DNA from: Morella rubra
Taxonomy: Eukaryota > Streptophyta > Magnoliopsida > Fagales > Myricaceae
DNA: 64,000 bases
NCBI GenBank assembly: GCA_003952965.2
Contig: CM025849.1
Location: 18,191,568-18,255,567 of the forward strand
Reading direction: 5' to 3'
The position numbers were made by a program, and so were the translations under genes. The notes under the pieces were generated by a model, which saw only the letters and a list, made by a program, of their open reading frames with translations, did no database searches and was not told the DNA's origin. Positions 35,138-47,512 of this stretch are shown piece by piece (position 1 is the first letter of the stretch; each line of letters begins with the position of its first letter).

Positions 35138-37400
35138 TGTAACAGCCCGGACTGTTAAGACCTCAAGCGTTGTCTTATAGTAATGGACACAGCTAATAAA
35201 GTTGAGGTTACAGTTTATGGGAAGATCGACAAAGCAACAAGATACTAAGCAAAACACACGAAGGACCTTTTATTAATACTGAGGTATTACAAAAGAGGAC
35301 CAACTTTCTATATTGTACATACTAAAGTAAAAGAGAAAACTACAGCGGCAGAACTAAGAAAACATAAAACCGAAGATCTCTAATCTTCATCGTCAATGTC
35401 CTCCAAGTCTGAGATATTGATATAGTTATCCGAGTGGGGAGTAATCCACCTATGTCTCTCCCCTCTATTAGGACATCTAGGTCACGTTTGACATAGACAT
35501 GGAAAGTCAACTCCAGAGTGATAAAGCCATGTTGAATGGCCTTGGTGAACTCACCTAAATAAACCTCAGACATCTGCTAGAGAAAATATTTAACAAACAA
35601 CGACGAGTCTAAATGACTCAGTAAGCTAGCGGTTAGGACAACAAAAGAACAGATACAATAAAAGATATTGAAGAAACTTGTTCAACAATAAAATCTCAAC
35701 AGAATAAGAAAGTAAATGAAAAGACTCAGTTTCTTTAAAAATGATCTTTTCCATTTTTCAACCACCACTCCTCTCACTCTCAGAGTGAATCACTTGGCCA
35801 GAGTGACGGGTTACAAGTAACCTCCATGTTTTGCGGCATACTCCTAGAGTAAAATATGGTATCCTCATAAGGATCTTTCCGCGTACGACGGAGAGGCCAG
35901 AATGTCACAACAAGTGAACACATCCTCTTGTGCACAGTACTGTCACGTCTTCACAGTATTACATTAAGTATGCATGTCTCAACGCCCATACATATCATTT
36001 ATGATATGCAACACCTTAACCATACTTGAACATCACAATATTCCTTTCCAACGTACAAGTTAAGTATGCATGTCTCATATCAACGCATATAAATCTCATT
36101 TATGATATGCAACACCTTAACTCGTTTCCATCATAGGGACATTATAAAACATTTCTCAAAGGAAAGTGTTGTGAAGGCAAAAACAACACTTCGATTTCTC
36201 AGTTAAAAACCGGCTTAATCACCAAGTAGAAAATACTAATTTTGACATAAAAAGTATTGAAATCAAAAGGAAAGAAATATATTCAAGCTTTGAAAAACAA
36301 CTTTTTGAAGAAATTTTGGAAAAGAAACGGATCAAAGTTGAAAAACAACTTGAAAATAAATCGAACTTTGAAAATGATACTTTTTTGAAAGGACGAGCTT
36401 GTTCTTTGTCAAGAACACGAAGAACATCAAGAATATGAATAACGTAAACAACATCACTAGATGCTAGAATAAGAATTACAAGAGATTCACAAATCATCTT
36501 GAAAACTTAAGAATTGAAATCAAAGATAACTAACTAAACTTTACCTCTAAGCGAGCTTGATCTTCGCTAAACTTCTCTTAAGTGATTTCTTCTTTCTTCC
36601 TTCTACTTCACTTCACTACTAATCTCAAGTTTAACTCACAATTATCAAAAGAGCTGGTGTAAGTGTAAATGGCAGGCCACCACCCCCTATTTATAGGCAA
36701 GCTTGGTTTGTCACATCGCGACACGTGTCTAGGCTAGCTCCGGTGACTCAAAAGGCTACATCGATTGTGCGACAACACCCAACCACCCCAAGCAGCTGCT
36801 GAGCATGCCTATGGCTGAATTTTACACTATAGCTTAGGTGAGTCGCCGCCTAGGTCCACCAGTGGTCAACACCTTGAGCTACCTAGGTCCTAGCCTTTTT
36901 GGTTCTGCTTTCTAGCTCGATTCATATTGCTTCTAGCTTCGATTTGTCATGCTATCTAGCCCTCATATGTGTCACTCTCTAGGGCAGCCAAAATTCTCAT
37001 GTTTAATGGCTAAGTTTTGCTAATCGCTTCACTAATCCGCGATGATCACAAATCAACCTACTTGCTTCCGAAAAATAAAAAGTCTCCAAATTTAAACCAT
37101 AAACTCATGGATAATCTCCCAACATATTAAAAGAATAAAAATCATGTGGTTCGATTTTCGAGACAAAAACGTCCTACTAGCTTAAAAAATTAAATTGATC
37201 CAATACAAGCTCCTCAACATCCTAAACAACAACCTAGTTATAAGCAAACTTCCAAATCTCACTAAATCATGACCTAATCAAGGTTTTGAACTTAGTTCAT
37301 CAAGTACTAATAATCTCACTTAGTCACTAAGTATCCCCTAATGCACTGCTAAACAAAAGCAAACAACATGCATGTCATGCTAAAAACTCGGGGTATGACA
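35138..37400 (-). mobile_element. Chromovirus (family B) solo LTR inside copia RT
   Basis: It is a 2,263-bp LTR of the same family as 1807-4078, running TGTAACAGCC to GGGTATGACA on the plus strand and flanked by a perfect duplication TATAA (35133-35137 and 37401-37405). No internal region is present, so it is a solo LTR left by recombination between two LTRs. It splits the copia RT. Confidence 0.92.
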
Positions 37401-39880
37401 TATAAGTAAAGGAGACGAGTTAGCCTTAGAAGCAATAAAACCAAGATCGAGCAATTTTACACTAAGCTTAGAAAACCAGGCCCTAGGTGCCTGTTTGAGG
37501 CCATAAAGAGCTTTTTGGAGCTTGCAAACATATTGAGGATGATCTAGATGCACAAAACTAGGGGGTTGTTGCATGAAAACGACCTCAGATAAATCACCAT
37601 GTGGAAAGGCATTTTGAATATCCAATTGATGCAAATGCTATCCAGCCTTAAAAGCAAGAGAGAGAAGCAATCAAACTGTAGAGGGCCAAACTACAGGACT
37701 AAAAGTTTCAGTATAATCCAATCCATGTTGTTGATGAAACCATTTGGCCACCACCAGATGAGCCTTGTTACACTCCCAAACCATCTGCCCAGTGTTTGGT
37801 TCAGAATAGCCACTTACGACCGAGGAATTTTAAGAGGGAGAGGGTGGAACAAGGAGTCTGATTTTGAATCACAAGACTAGGAAGTCTATTAATTAAATAG
37901 ACAGCGGTGTGAAAAGCATCAACTCAAAAAAGTTGAGGCATGGTAGCTTGAGCTAAATAAGCAAGACCAGAGCCCACTATGTTGCAATGCTTTCTCTCAA
38001 TTGTGCCATTTTGTTGATGCATATGAGGGCAACTCCGACAATAAGTAATACCTTGAGAAACTAAAAAATTATTTAAAGAACAAAATTCTCCAGCCCAATC
38101 AAATTGAATACTCAAGATTTTTTGATTGAAGAAACGTTCTACAATTTTCTGAAAGGAGACAAATTGCTGAAAAACATCAGACTTACCCTAAATTTGAAAA
38201 AGCCATGTATACTAACTAAAAGCATCAACAATAGAAAAATAAAAACGAGATTCATTTTGAGAAAGCACAGGAGTAGGACCCTAGACATCCATAAACAAGA
38301 GCTGAAGAGGTCTTGTGCTAACCAAGAAAGAACGTGGGACTTGGCTTGATAGCACGCTGAAAAAAATGAAAAGCCAGAGGATGACTTGTGACAAGGTAGC
38401 TGAAACTGATGCAAAAGAGAGCTGACAATCTTTAAGGAGGGGTGCCCCAAATGCTGATGCCAGTGCAATGGGGAAGCACGTTCACCAACTGAGGTAGAAG
38501 GAAGAGTACTGACACAAGCCTACAGAGAAGAAGACTGAGCTGACGCAGTGGAGGATGGAAGAGTATAGAGCCCATGTCTTGTAAGGCCTTGGAGAAGAAA
38601 CTTCCCGGTGTGAAGATCCTTAACACAGAAAAATTTAGAGTGAAATTCAAAATAAACAGAATTATCCTCACAAAACAAACGAATAAAAATAAAATTTTTG
38701 GTAAGTGAAGGAACATGTAAAAGGTTACAAAGAAGAAGATTGCCATGAGGAGTAGAAATGGTAGAAGCACCAGTGTGTTGTATTGGCAAGGATGACCCAT
38801 CTCCAACCTGAACCTGATCCACACCCATGCACTCAGAAGGTTGCAAGGTGAGATTAAAGAAATAATTTGACATATGTTTCGTCAGCCGAGTCAGGATACC
38901 AACTGTTATCATTACCACCAGATGGAAAAGCAGAATAATGAGCCTGATAAGATTGTGTGAAAGAAGGAGGTGGTGGAGCTTGGTAAGATTGGTCAAATCT
39001 GTGATAACACTGCATAGCAGTGTGTCCAAATTTGAAGTAAACCTGACACTGTGGATGTTCATCAATAAAAAACTAAGAGGAACCATTAGGGCCACAACCA
39101 CCACAGTTTCGACCACCACATGAAGAGCCTCTGTTTCTACTATTACAGCCGACACATTTGCAATGATGTCAATGGTGGACAAAGAATTTGTCTGTTGGTG
39201 ATTAAGCCGAGCCTCATGCGTGAGCAAATGGCTGAAAAGCTCCATCGATGAAGCAGGGTCAAACCTAGTGGTAACGGAAGTGACCAATGAATCAAACTCT
39301 ATCCCAAGGCCAGCAAGAGGTAAGAGTTAAATTCTGTAGCAGAAAGAGGGCGACCAGCAGCTGCCATTATGTCAGCAAGCAGCTTGGTTTTTTGAAAAAT
39401 ATCAGTAATAGAGTCAGAGCCTTTCTTCAACCTAGCAAGCTGAAAATGCAACTGATCCAGGCGAGCTTGAGTCTTAGACGCAAAAAGACTCTCAAGAGCA
39501 TGCCAAACAGTCTAAGAGGTTGGTAAACCAATAACCTTTGCTATCAAATTTTTAGAGAGGGAAGAAATAAGTGCACTGAGAATCAGCTGATCTTGTTGTT
39601 CCCAGTGACTATACACGGGGTTAATAGTGGTAGCCGAATCTGGAAGAAACATAGGTGGAGCAGAAAGACTACCATCAACATAACCAAAAAGGTGTTGCCC
39701 ACGTAAGTAAGGGACCATCTGGGTCTTCCATGAAAGAAAATTATCATGGGTGAGTTTGACTGTAACTAAGTATGGAAGAAAGGTGACTGTATTAATGGTG
39801 GAGGAGGTAACAACAGAAGGAGGCTGCGGTGTGAGAGAGTTGTTAACAACTTCTTCTTCAGCCATTTTTGATGATCAGTC
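37401..39880 (-). pseudogene. Copia gag, protease, integrase and start of RT
   Basis: Minus-strand segments, in order: gag from about 39865 (KLTHDNFLSWKTQMVPYLRG), gag/protease region (38520-39287), the GAG-pre-integrase and integrase region (37924-38468, HWHQHLGHPSLKIVSSLL and CPHMHQQNGTIERKH) and the RT start (37401-37634, [20 protein letters not shown]). All are family-typical. Several breaks; not functional. Confidence 0.87.
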
Positions 39881-39885
39881 GAAGG

Positions 39886-39897
39886 GCTCTAATACCA
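39886..39897 (-). other. Primer binding site of the short-LTR copia element
   Basis: On the minus strand it reads TGGTATTAGAGC, one mismatch from the initiator-Met complement, next to the LTR terminus near 39899. Confidence 0.8.
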
Positions 39898-39898
39898 A

Positions 39899-40171
39899 GA
39901 CAAAGAAATGAAAATAACAAACTGACAAAGATCACAATGAATTCTTCTTCATCGATATTTGCTCTTCTATTACAGAGATATTTATAACCGAATGTGCAGC
40001 CCTAACAACCAGGGAATATTGCCCTGGTTGTGCAGTAAAGATGACACGTAAAAATTCTTTATATAACAGGATACTTTCTAGAACAAGTGAGATGGGCTGA
40101 GGACGTGTAATGCTAAGTTGAAACTGAGGCTAAAGGTGGACGCCACTGGTGCAGATGATGAAGCTTCAACA
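39899..40171 (-). repeat. 5' LTR of the short-LTR copia element
   Basis: It matches 32704-32975 throughout with scattered small differences and ends GAAGCTTCAACA. By eye the two LTRs differ at roughly one position in ten, so the insertion is not recent; I have not measured it. Confidence 0.85.
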
Positions 40172-40240
40172 CGAGACAGTTCTTATTTGCTTTTTCACCT
40201 TCTTTTCATCGAGACAGTATTTCGGCACGAATTTCTGTAA
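40172..40240 (-). other. Probable 3' untranslated stub of the dioxygenase gene
   Basis: Only 69 bp separate the dioxygenase stop codon from the copia 5' LTR. This places the insertion in, or very near, the gene's 3' untranslated region. No polyadenylation motif is evident here, so the transcript end may lie in the LTR. Confidence 0.5.
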
Positions 40241-41782
40241 TCAAAGGGAAATACCACAGTAGGCGTTGATAGTAGACGGATACTTTTGCCCCTCATCCGT
40301 GCTGTAAAAACGAAGAAACTCTAGATGATCAAATGGCTTGAATTGCAGAGGGTGCTCGTCATCGAATAGCTCTTCTGGTGTTTGAATCGTTCCATTGTTG
40401 AATGAGAACAATGCAAGCGAATATCTGGCTTTGTCTCCTCTCATGATAACCTTGTGTTGAGGAGAATATATCCTGCCATTGCTCCATGCCTAGTCCAAGC
40501 AAAACATAGAATTCCCAGCACCTTATAAATTAAATACAATATGTCATCGTCTAACAATGGTCGAAAAATATTAAAATATGTAAATATCAGAGAGAAAAAA
40601 AAAAAAACCAATAAAAAGCTCATTTCCTAAAAGTCTGGCCTTTGGGAACAATTACTACGTAAGGAGAATTGGGCTTTGTGGACACCTTCGAATTTGAATC
40701 TCTTTTAGAAGCTGCTGGCCGTAGACCACTTGTCCTTCCACTGTGATTAATCAGGACATTAATTTGCATATGCTGGAGGTCTAATTTTATGACTTCATGG
40801 TACTAAACCCTTCGGTGTTCTTGCGAAGAGCAACACAACAGAGCAAATTTGTTTAAAATGTCGCGATTCTTGTTTTGACACCTGGGACTTAGCGGAAAAA
40901 AAAAAATTGGTGTTCTAGCCCATCACCGAGGTTACTGTCATCCTATTTCTTGATGTCTTAAAAAAAGGGTGACTAAAACTTACCGTGAAAGCCTCTCCAG
41001 CCATGACTACGAAGGATGAAGGCAAGGGCTCGAAACCGATCCACTTGTCATCCCTTGTTTTGATCTCCAGACCCTTCACATCATTTTGATGTAGTATGCT
41101 TATGAAGCTCTTGTCGGTATGAGACACAGCGCCGATGTCACTCTCGCGCTCCTTCGGCACGCTATATTTGATGACACGCAGAAGATACGCCGTCGAGTTG
41201 ATGTGAGAATCCAAGTACTTCCTGACACCATAGCTCTCAAACGCCATTGCTTTCACTAAACCATCCAATTGTGATACTATCCTCGAGTAAGAACATATGC
41301 TTTCACTGAGAAAGTTATAAGATCAAAGAATTAGATGACAGCGAAAACCAAAAAAACACAGCAAATTCATCGGATTTTAATTGCAAAAGAGCAGCTCCAA
41401 GGGAATACCAAAAGCTTTCATTTCCAGAAGGCCACATGAGATTCGTGAAGGCTTGAGTTCTGTTGAGAATTTGTGGATCCTCAATTCCCATGCTTTCGTT
41501 GAGTGGCATGAATGGGTTTTGCCCAAAATAGCCGTGGTACGGTTTATCAGAAATGTTAAGGGCTTTGGTTTGCACGGGGAGAGTGAATAACTCCACGAGG
41601 GAATCGAAAACAGCGTTATGAAGCTCCAACGAGACTTCATCGTATAACGCTTCAAAACAGCCGTATTCTTCAAGAGCCTGCCGGACATTGTCACACGCCG
41701 ACACCCAGTAATCCGTTCCTGGTTTCAAGTTGGCAGCACAGAAATCTATAACAGGGATTTTGCCCTGCTTTCGAGATGGCAT
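40241..41782 (-). CDS. 2-oxoglutarate/Fe(II)-dependent dioxygenase, AOP-like
   Basis: Three exons (41409-41782, 40984-41305, 40241-40489) give 945 nt and 314 residues with a stop. Both introns have GT...AG ends and the phases agree: intron 1 splits codon 125 and intron 2 falls between codons 232 and 233. Residues 9-15 (KIPVIDF) open the DIOX_N domain. The 2OG-Fe(II) oxygenase fold carries the iron ligands H187 and D189 (HTD) and H244 (SPQHKVIM), and the 2-oxoglutarate-binding R254-x-S256 (RYSLA). The length is normal for the soluble plant DOXC class. The closest family I recognise is AOP-like (ending in an HPLQFKPFDHLEFLRFY block), which includes glucosinolate-side-chain enzymes in Brassicaceae and specialised-metabolism oxygenases elsewhere; the substrate cannot be told. 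It is the one intact host gene here. Confidence 0.9.
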
Positions 41783-41942
41783 GGCTAGCTGAGCTCTCTC
41801 TTCTCACTTGTGGGTCACCTTGATGTCTAGCTTTTGACAAGACCCTGCTCCTAGCATTATTGCTCCAGTTAGTGGATTCGATTCATGCATTATTTTGATG
41901 ACTAACTTAGTAAAAAATTTGTAGCAGACTCTGCGTGACAAA

Positions 41943-41950
41943 TATATACA
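41943..41950 (-). promoter_or_regulatory. Possible TATA box of the dioxygenase gene
   Basis: On the minus strand TGTATATATT lies about 160 bp upstream of the start codon, which would leave a 5' leader of about 130 nt. No other TATA-like site sits closer to the ATG. Weak evidence from sequence alone. Confidence 0.3.
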
Positions 41951-43623
41951 TAAAATTTCGAACATCACATTCTTGTGTCTCAGTGAAATCAAATTAATTT
42001 AGTTTTTTTTTTTAACAATGTTGATCAAGCAGGTTTTCTTCTTAAGATTGCCAAAATTTAATGAATATTCATGCGGTTGGAAGTTAACAGTTGATGGCAG
42101 GTAACATCACAACCCCACAGATGCATTGTATAATCCCTGCTTTTTTTCTGAGCACATTGTATATGGCAGTCGATACAGCTTTTTCTTTTTCCCGGCCCCT
42201 TAGTCAAAACTGCTATTAGAATACACCCTAAAGTTGACCCACTGCTTGTCTCAATCTATTAAAAAATAATGTATATTAATAAATAAAAGGACAACCATAA
42301 CATTAAGAATCTTGGTAGATTTCAACAGACAAAATTGTTTTGTAGGAGACTTTTGGCAGTTAGCGGCGAAAGATATTCCATCTGTACATGATCGTATTAG
42401 GTTCTCCTTGAAATTTTCCAAGCTTGAATTCCTATACCCTTATACAAATTGACTTTAGAGAAGGAAAGGTAAAAAGGTATTTTTCTCAAAGAGTTTCTTG
42501 CACTTTTACGTTTTTGGAGCTTCAAATTTATCTATTCTTGTGAAACTGGCCTCCCAGAGTTTCAATTCTAGCTCTGTCCCCCAGCTGGGTTATAAGCGGT
42601 ACGTATTTGAGGACGGTATTCATAGTGTACCCATCCAACAACAATCTTGCACCTTATCTGGGAATTAATGGTTCCAGAAAACGTATTACCCCTCATGAGT
42701 ATAAAACAGAGGAATGATAGATTTGCATAAACAATCTAAAACTTCGTCGATCGACACGATATCACAAAGGGGTCCATGGGATTGTATAATAATATTTAGG
42801 CTACAACATGCAAGAACAAAGTTGTTGCTGCTGCTATCATGCACAGTCCAAAACAAAGTTTCTCGAGGTAACAATATTACAGAATGATCATATCATGACA
42901 GACTCCAGAAAAGAAATTAAACAAGAAATTAAATTAAAAGATAGGTGGCAGGGTACTGCTCGAAAGCGGGTTGCGACTTGTCGCGGCTGTCATGAGTCAT
43001 GAATGTGGTAATGCTTGTGTATGTATGCATGCATGCCCGTCAATTTATACATGCATAAATATTTTGTGAAAAAAGGCAATGCGAAAGAGAGAGAGAGAGC
43101 GATCGTACTTTTGTCAACAGTAGCATAAGAAGGAAAACTTGATCTCAAACAGCTCCCAGCTCTTGTATGCACTGAAGGGGCGCCGGCTAGTACTGTTTAT
43201 ATAGACCACAAGAAAAAGTCAACCACCGAAAACGTACGACTCCTTCAAGAGCAATAATTAGCTCATCATATTATATCTAGCTATAAATAGACTCGTTAAC
43301 CTAACCTTACGTGAAAAAATTATAGTAAATGCCCATTGATGTATGACTTTCCTCCCTCTTCTTTGTTTCTTTTGAAGAGAGAGAGTTGTACTTCCAGACT
43401 AAGGCCCGATTGATTTGATTACGAGCTTGACATATGTTGCTAAGAAATGAATGTGAGCACTCGAGCCGACGCAGCAAATTTTTTATGACATGAAACTCAA
43501 ATGTGGTCAAATGTATATGGATGGGAATCTTATAGAAGCAGGGGTGGCCAAGCCAGAAATTATTTCTTGGGGCGCCAATTTAAGAAAGTACAAAAATGAT
43601 CACATAAGAAAAAACACGCACAT
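41951..43623. other. Intergenic DNA upstream of the dioxygenase
   Basis: I see no convincing gene or mobile element in this 1.7-kb stretch. It contains a short GA microsatellite at about 43086-43100, T-rich runs near 42003, and a TATA-like TCTATATAAACAG on the minus strand at 43193-43206 with a W-box-like TTGAC core just upstream. That site may belong to an unrecognised minus-strand transcript or an upstream dioxygenase promoter. Confidence 0.4.
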
Positions 43624-43832
43624 TGTTGAAATAAGAAAAAAGACAGAGAGAATGAAGAATACTTTGTATATTCAGAGATGTGTGTCAAGTGTACAATGAC
43701 CCATCATTTTATAGAAGGAAAGACAGAATTATAGGAGAAGAGAGTAACCTATACAGGATAATATACTAACCTCTACAGGGTAATCAAAATTATAGGAGGA
43801 GAGGGTAACTTATAAAGGATAATATATTAACA
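43624..43832 (-). repeat. 3' LTR of the partial copia element
   Basis: It runs TGTTGAAATAAG to AATATATTAACA on the plus strand. A sub-block of the type TATAGGAGGAGAGGGTAAC occurs twice inside it. On its right, GCCCCCTTCAAAC is the complement of a GAAGGGGGC polypurine tract. Confidence 0.8.
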
Positions 43833-46800
43833 GCCCCCTTCAAACTCAAGGTGGGAGCGAAGATGCTAACTTGATTTTGCCAACTAAATCTTGACGACAT
43901 CCAGGAGGATGAGCCTTGGTGAAGATATCAGCGAGCTAATCAGCAGAAAAAACATGATGTAATTGAAGAGTATCTTGCTTGATATGATGACGAATAAAAT
44001 GACAATCGATTTCAATATGCTTTGTGTACTCATGAAAAACGTCATTGTGAGCAATCTAAATGGATTTTGTGTTGTCACGATGAAGAGGAGAACTATCAAA
44101 AAAAGGAACATACATATCATGCAATAACCACCGAAGCCACAAGAGTTCAAAGGTAGTATTGGCCAATGCATGATATTCAGCTTTCGTACTGGAACGAGAG
44201 ACAACAGTCTGTTTCTTACTTTTCCACGAGATAAGAGATGTGCCGAGCAAGAAGTAATATCTAGTGATGGAGCGACGATCAGTGGGATCTCTTGCCCAAT
44301 CAGCATCAGAGTATGCCTGAAGATCCAACGAGGAGTGAGTAGAAAAATGAAGCCCATGAAACAAAGTCCCCTTGACATACATAAGAATCCAACGAACAAC
44401 AGCATAGTGGGTAGAATGAGGGGAATGCATAAACTGGCTAACGAAGGTGACTGCATAGACGAGTCATCGTGAGGTAGATGAGACTACCAACCAATTGTTG
44501 ATAGAGCGTTGCATCATTTAAAAGTGTGCCCTCTTTGTGAAGAAATTTGACATTTGTCTCCAAAGGACTATCAATAATCTTACTATCAGTCAGTCCAGCA
44601 GGAGACAAAAGCTCAAATGCATACTTAGCTTGTGAAAGATAATATCCATCTAAACAAGATAACACCCTCAGGACCCAAGAAATAACTTAGAGAACCCAAA
44701 TCTGTCATCTCAAACCGCTGACTAAGGAACTGCTGAAGTGCCTGAATGCCAAAAAGATCATCGTCTTTAATAACCATGTCATCAACATAAAGTAAAAGGA
44801 GAACAATACCATTCTCAAACTGATGGATAAACAAGGCAGAATCATATGCACTAGGAGTGAAACCCTGCTGAGCCATAACTGAACTGAACTTGGAAAACCA
44901 AGTACAAGGAGACTGCTTAAGACCGTAAAGAGCCTTATGAAGGCAGCAAACCTTCTAAGGTGGATGCTCAAAAACTTAAGGAGGCCTGAGATAAACTTCT
45001 TCTTCCAGATCACAATTAAGGAATGCATTCTTCACATCCATTTGGAATAGGCTCTACTTGTAAATGGTTGCAACTGCAAGTAAAGATCTAAAAGAAGTAA
45101 GATGTGCAACAGGTGCAAAAGTCTCCTCATAGTCAATACCGTATTCCTGAGTAAATCCCCATGCCACAAGACGAGATTTGTAGCATTCAACTGACCCATC
45201 AGCTCATGTCTTAATCTTGTACACCCACTTATATCTTATTGTAGACTTACCAGGAGGCAAATTGACCAAGTTCCATGTACAAGTTTTGTGAAGAGCCTGG
45301 AGTTCATCAGACATAGCTTTTTGCCGAAGAGGGTCAGAACTAGCTTCACGATAACTATAAAGCTCATGAAGAGTAGTAAGAGCAGAAAAACAATGGAAAT
45401 CATTAAGATGAAATGAAAGGGCCCTTACTCGAGAAGAACGACGAATATCTGGAATGGAGGAGGAATCGGGTGTGATGACAGGATCAAGCGACAGTCCAGA
45501 CTCAGAGGGAACAGGGGCTAGGTAGTCACTTAATGAGCTTTCATCACCTACATCAAAATTTAAAGAAATGTCTATATAAGGGTCAGTAAAAACTGAAGAG
45601 AAAGAGGAAGAAGTTTCTGGAAATTGAGACATACTGGTGAAGAACTAGCATTTCCAAAACTGAACATGACAGGATACACAAAGACACTTGGTTATGGGGT
45701 CATAACATCGATAACCCTTTTGTTTAATACCATAACCAAGGAAACAATAGAGACGAGACGAGGTTCAAGTTTGGAATGCTCATGAGGTGGCAGTAATACA
45801 AAGCAAACACAACCAAAAATTTTCAAGAGAGAATAATTTGGTACATTCCCTCATAAGGAGACTATTTTGAAGTGGTAGGAAAAGGAACCCGATTAATGGT
45901 ATGAACAGTAGTAAGAGTCGCTTCTTCCCAGAATGATTCAGGGAGAGTGGTAGAGATAAGAAGAGATCTAATAGTGTTGAGAATATGTAGATGCTTATGT
46001 TTAGCACCCCCATTCTGCTGGGAAGTATAAGGACATGATCGATGAGACAAAGTGTTATCCTCTTTGAGTGTGTTAAGAAATAAGACAAATGTGTACTCCA
46101 TGACATTATCAGAACAAAAAATTTTGACTGTGCGGTCGAACTGAGTTTTTATCATTTGTTTAAAGTCACAAAAAACACGTAACAACTCAAAGCGATCACG
46201 TAAAAGATAAAACCATGTGTAACAAGAATGATCATCGATAAAGATAACAAAGTAACGAGACCCCCCTGACTAGGAACAGAGGCAGGTCCCCAAACATTAG
46301 AATGAACAAGATCAAAAGGGCAGAGGATAAAGATGCACTATTATTAAAGGATAAAAGCCTTTTGTTTCCCAATTGACAAGAAACACAATCAAAAGAGTCA
46401 AAATTGACTCGTACTAAATGACCACTAGAAGCTAAAGACAGGACACGAGGCAAATAAGTGCGACCAAGACGAGAGTGCCAAAGACTGGAAGAGACAGCAG
46501 CGGCAAGGGACAAAACAGAACATGAACTAGGAACATGCAGGAATGAAAGCTCAAAAAGACGACCAACTTTATAGCCTGTCCAACTAGCTGGCCCGTCTTC
46601 TGATCCTACACATCACACCCGTTGTTAGAAAAGATTAAGATAAGACCATGCTCAACAAGTTGACCAACAGAAAGGAGATTGAGAGACAATTTACGAACGT
46701 GATATGTATCAGGTATGGACAAAGTAGATGTAGAAATAGAGCCAACATGACCAGCAGACGTATGAGAACCATCAGCAATGTATATATGACTGGTACGGGA

Positions 46801-46980
46801 TGCAAAGATTGTGTATCAAATAGGAGATAGGAATCGTAATTCATATGATTGCAATAGGCTGAGTCAATAAACCAAGAGGAAGATTTACCTGAAGAGACGG
46901 TCAATGCAGTAGAAGAACGAGATAGAACCTGGTGGACAGTTGCCTCGAGATCAGTTGCAATAAAGGATGAAGGAGCGGGC
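43833..46980 (-). pseudogene. Copia pol segments: protease, integrase, RT, RNase H
   Basis: Minus-strand landmarks from high to low coordinates: protease SSSWFIDSAYCNHM (about 46860-46890), pre-integrase HSRLGRTYLPRVLSLASSGH (46232-46513), integrase CPYTSQQNGGAKHKH (45862-46185), the linker and RT start (45204-45632), RT YVDDMVIK (44770-44800) and RNase H SDADWARDPTDRRS and SRSSTKAEYHALA (44056-44430). Typical copia; fossil with several breaks. Confidence 0.87.
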
Positions 46981-47006
46981 AACCTATACAGAATAATATA
47001 TTAACA

Positions 47007-47512
47007 CACGTAAACAACGTATAATTTAATTTCTATATATCAAGAAACACAATACTAATATTGTTATTCAGAACATAATTAGTTCATCGTACATAAAACC
47101 CAAAAACATAAATTTATTTTTGTACAAAGGTATATATAATATAGACATTAAGGGTAATAAAAAAATGAATGTAATGTTAAAGTAAAAGTAGGATTTATTG
47201 ATTGAGCAAAAAGGAAAATAAAAACCTAAAAAATACACTCGTGATTAAGTTTCTTTCCTAATTTTTTGTTTCTTGAAATAATTAGTTTGTTTTATTTAAA
47301 AAAAATTATGAGTCACATGATTTTAGATTGGATAACACATGTCAACTTATAATTGAAATTGCCATGTGAATAGTTAACTTTATAGATAGAAGATAAAAGT
47401 AAGAACTTGTATGATAAAAACATATAAACTCAAAGACCTTAATGATCAATTTGAAAATCCAAGGATTATTTATTAAAATAAATCAAAAACTCACGGAACA
47501 AATAGGTACATA
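47007..47512. other. AT-rich intergenic spacer
   Basis: About 500 bp of AT-rich DNA between the partial copia and the CACTA element. I see no gene, repeat unit or RNA structure in it. Confidence 0.6.

Larger units (their letters stand above)
32704..40171 (-). mobile_element. Ty1/copia element with short LTRs, carrying two solo LTRs
   Basis: A copia retrotransposon reads on the minus strand, with two matching LTRs of about 272 bp (32704-32975 and 39899-40171), a primer binding site and a polypurine tract. Gag, protease/integrase and RT/RNase H segments are in copia order. It has been entered at 33195-34402 and 35138-37400. The immediate flanks (TTGCA and CGAGA) do not match, so I could not confirm a target duplication. 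It is broken in several places. The small LTRs and gag type recall the Ale/Retrofit group, which is inference. Confidence 0.85.
43624..47006 (-). mobile_element. Partial Ty1/copia element
   Basis: A copia element on the minus strand with a 209-bp 3' LTR at 43624-43832, a polypurine tract, and RNase H, RT, integrase and protease segments. The gag end is absent; only about 26 bp matching the LTR end (46981-47006) remains at the right. The flanks CACAT (43619-43623) and CACGT (47007-47011) are a plausible 5-bp duplication with one difference. It is incomplete and carries several breaks. Confidence 0.82.

Noticed and set aside
38938-39526. Plus-strand frames at 38938-39123 and 39287-39526
   Set aside because: They are shadows of the copia gag/protease on the minus strand.
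42990-43172. Short minus-strand frame after a TATA-like box at 43195
   Set aside because: 60 codons with no motif and low-complexity leader; not enough to call a gene.
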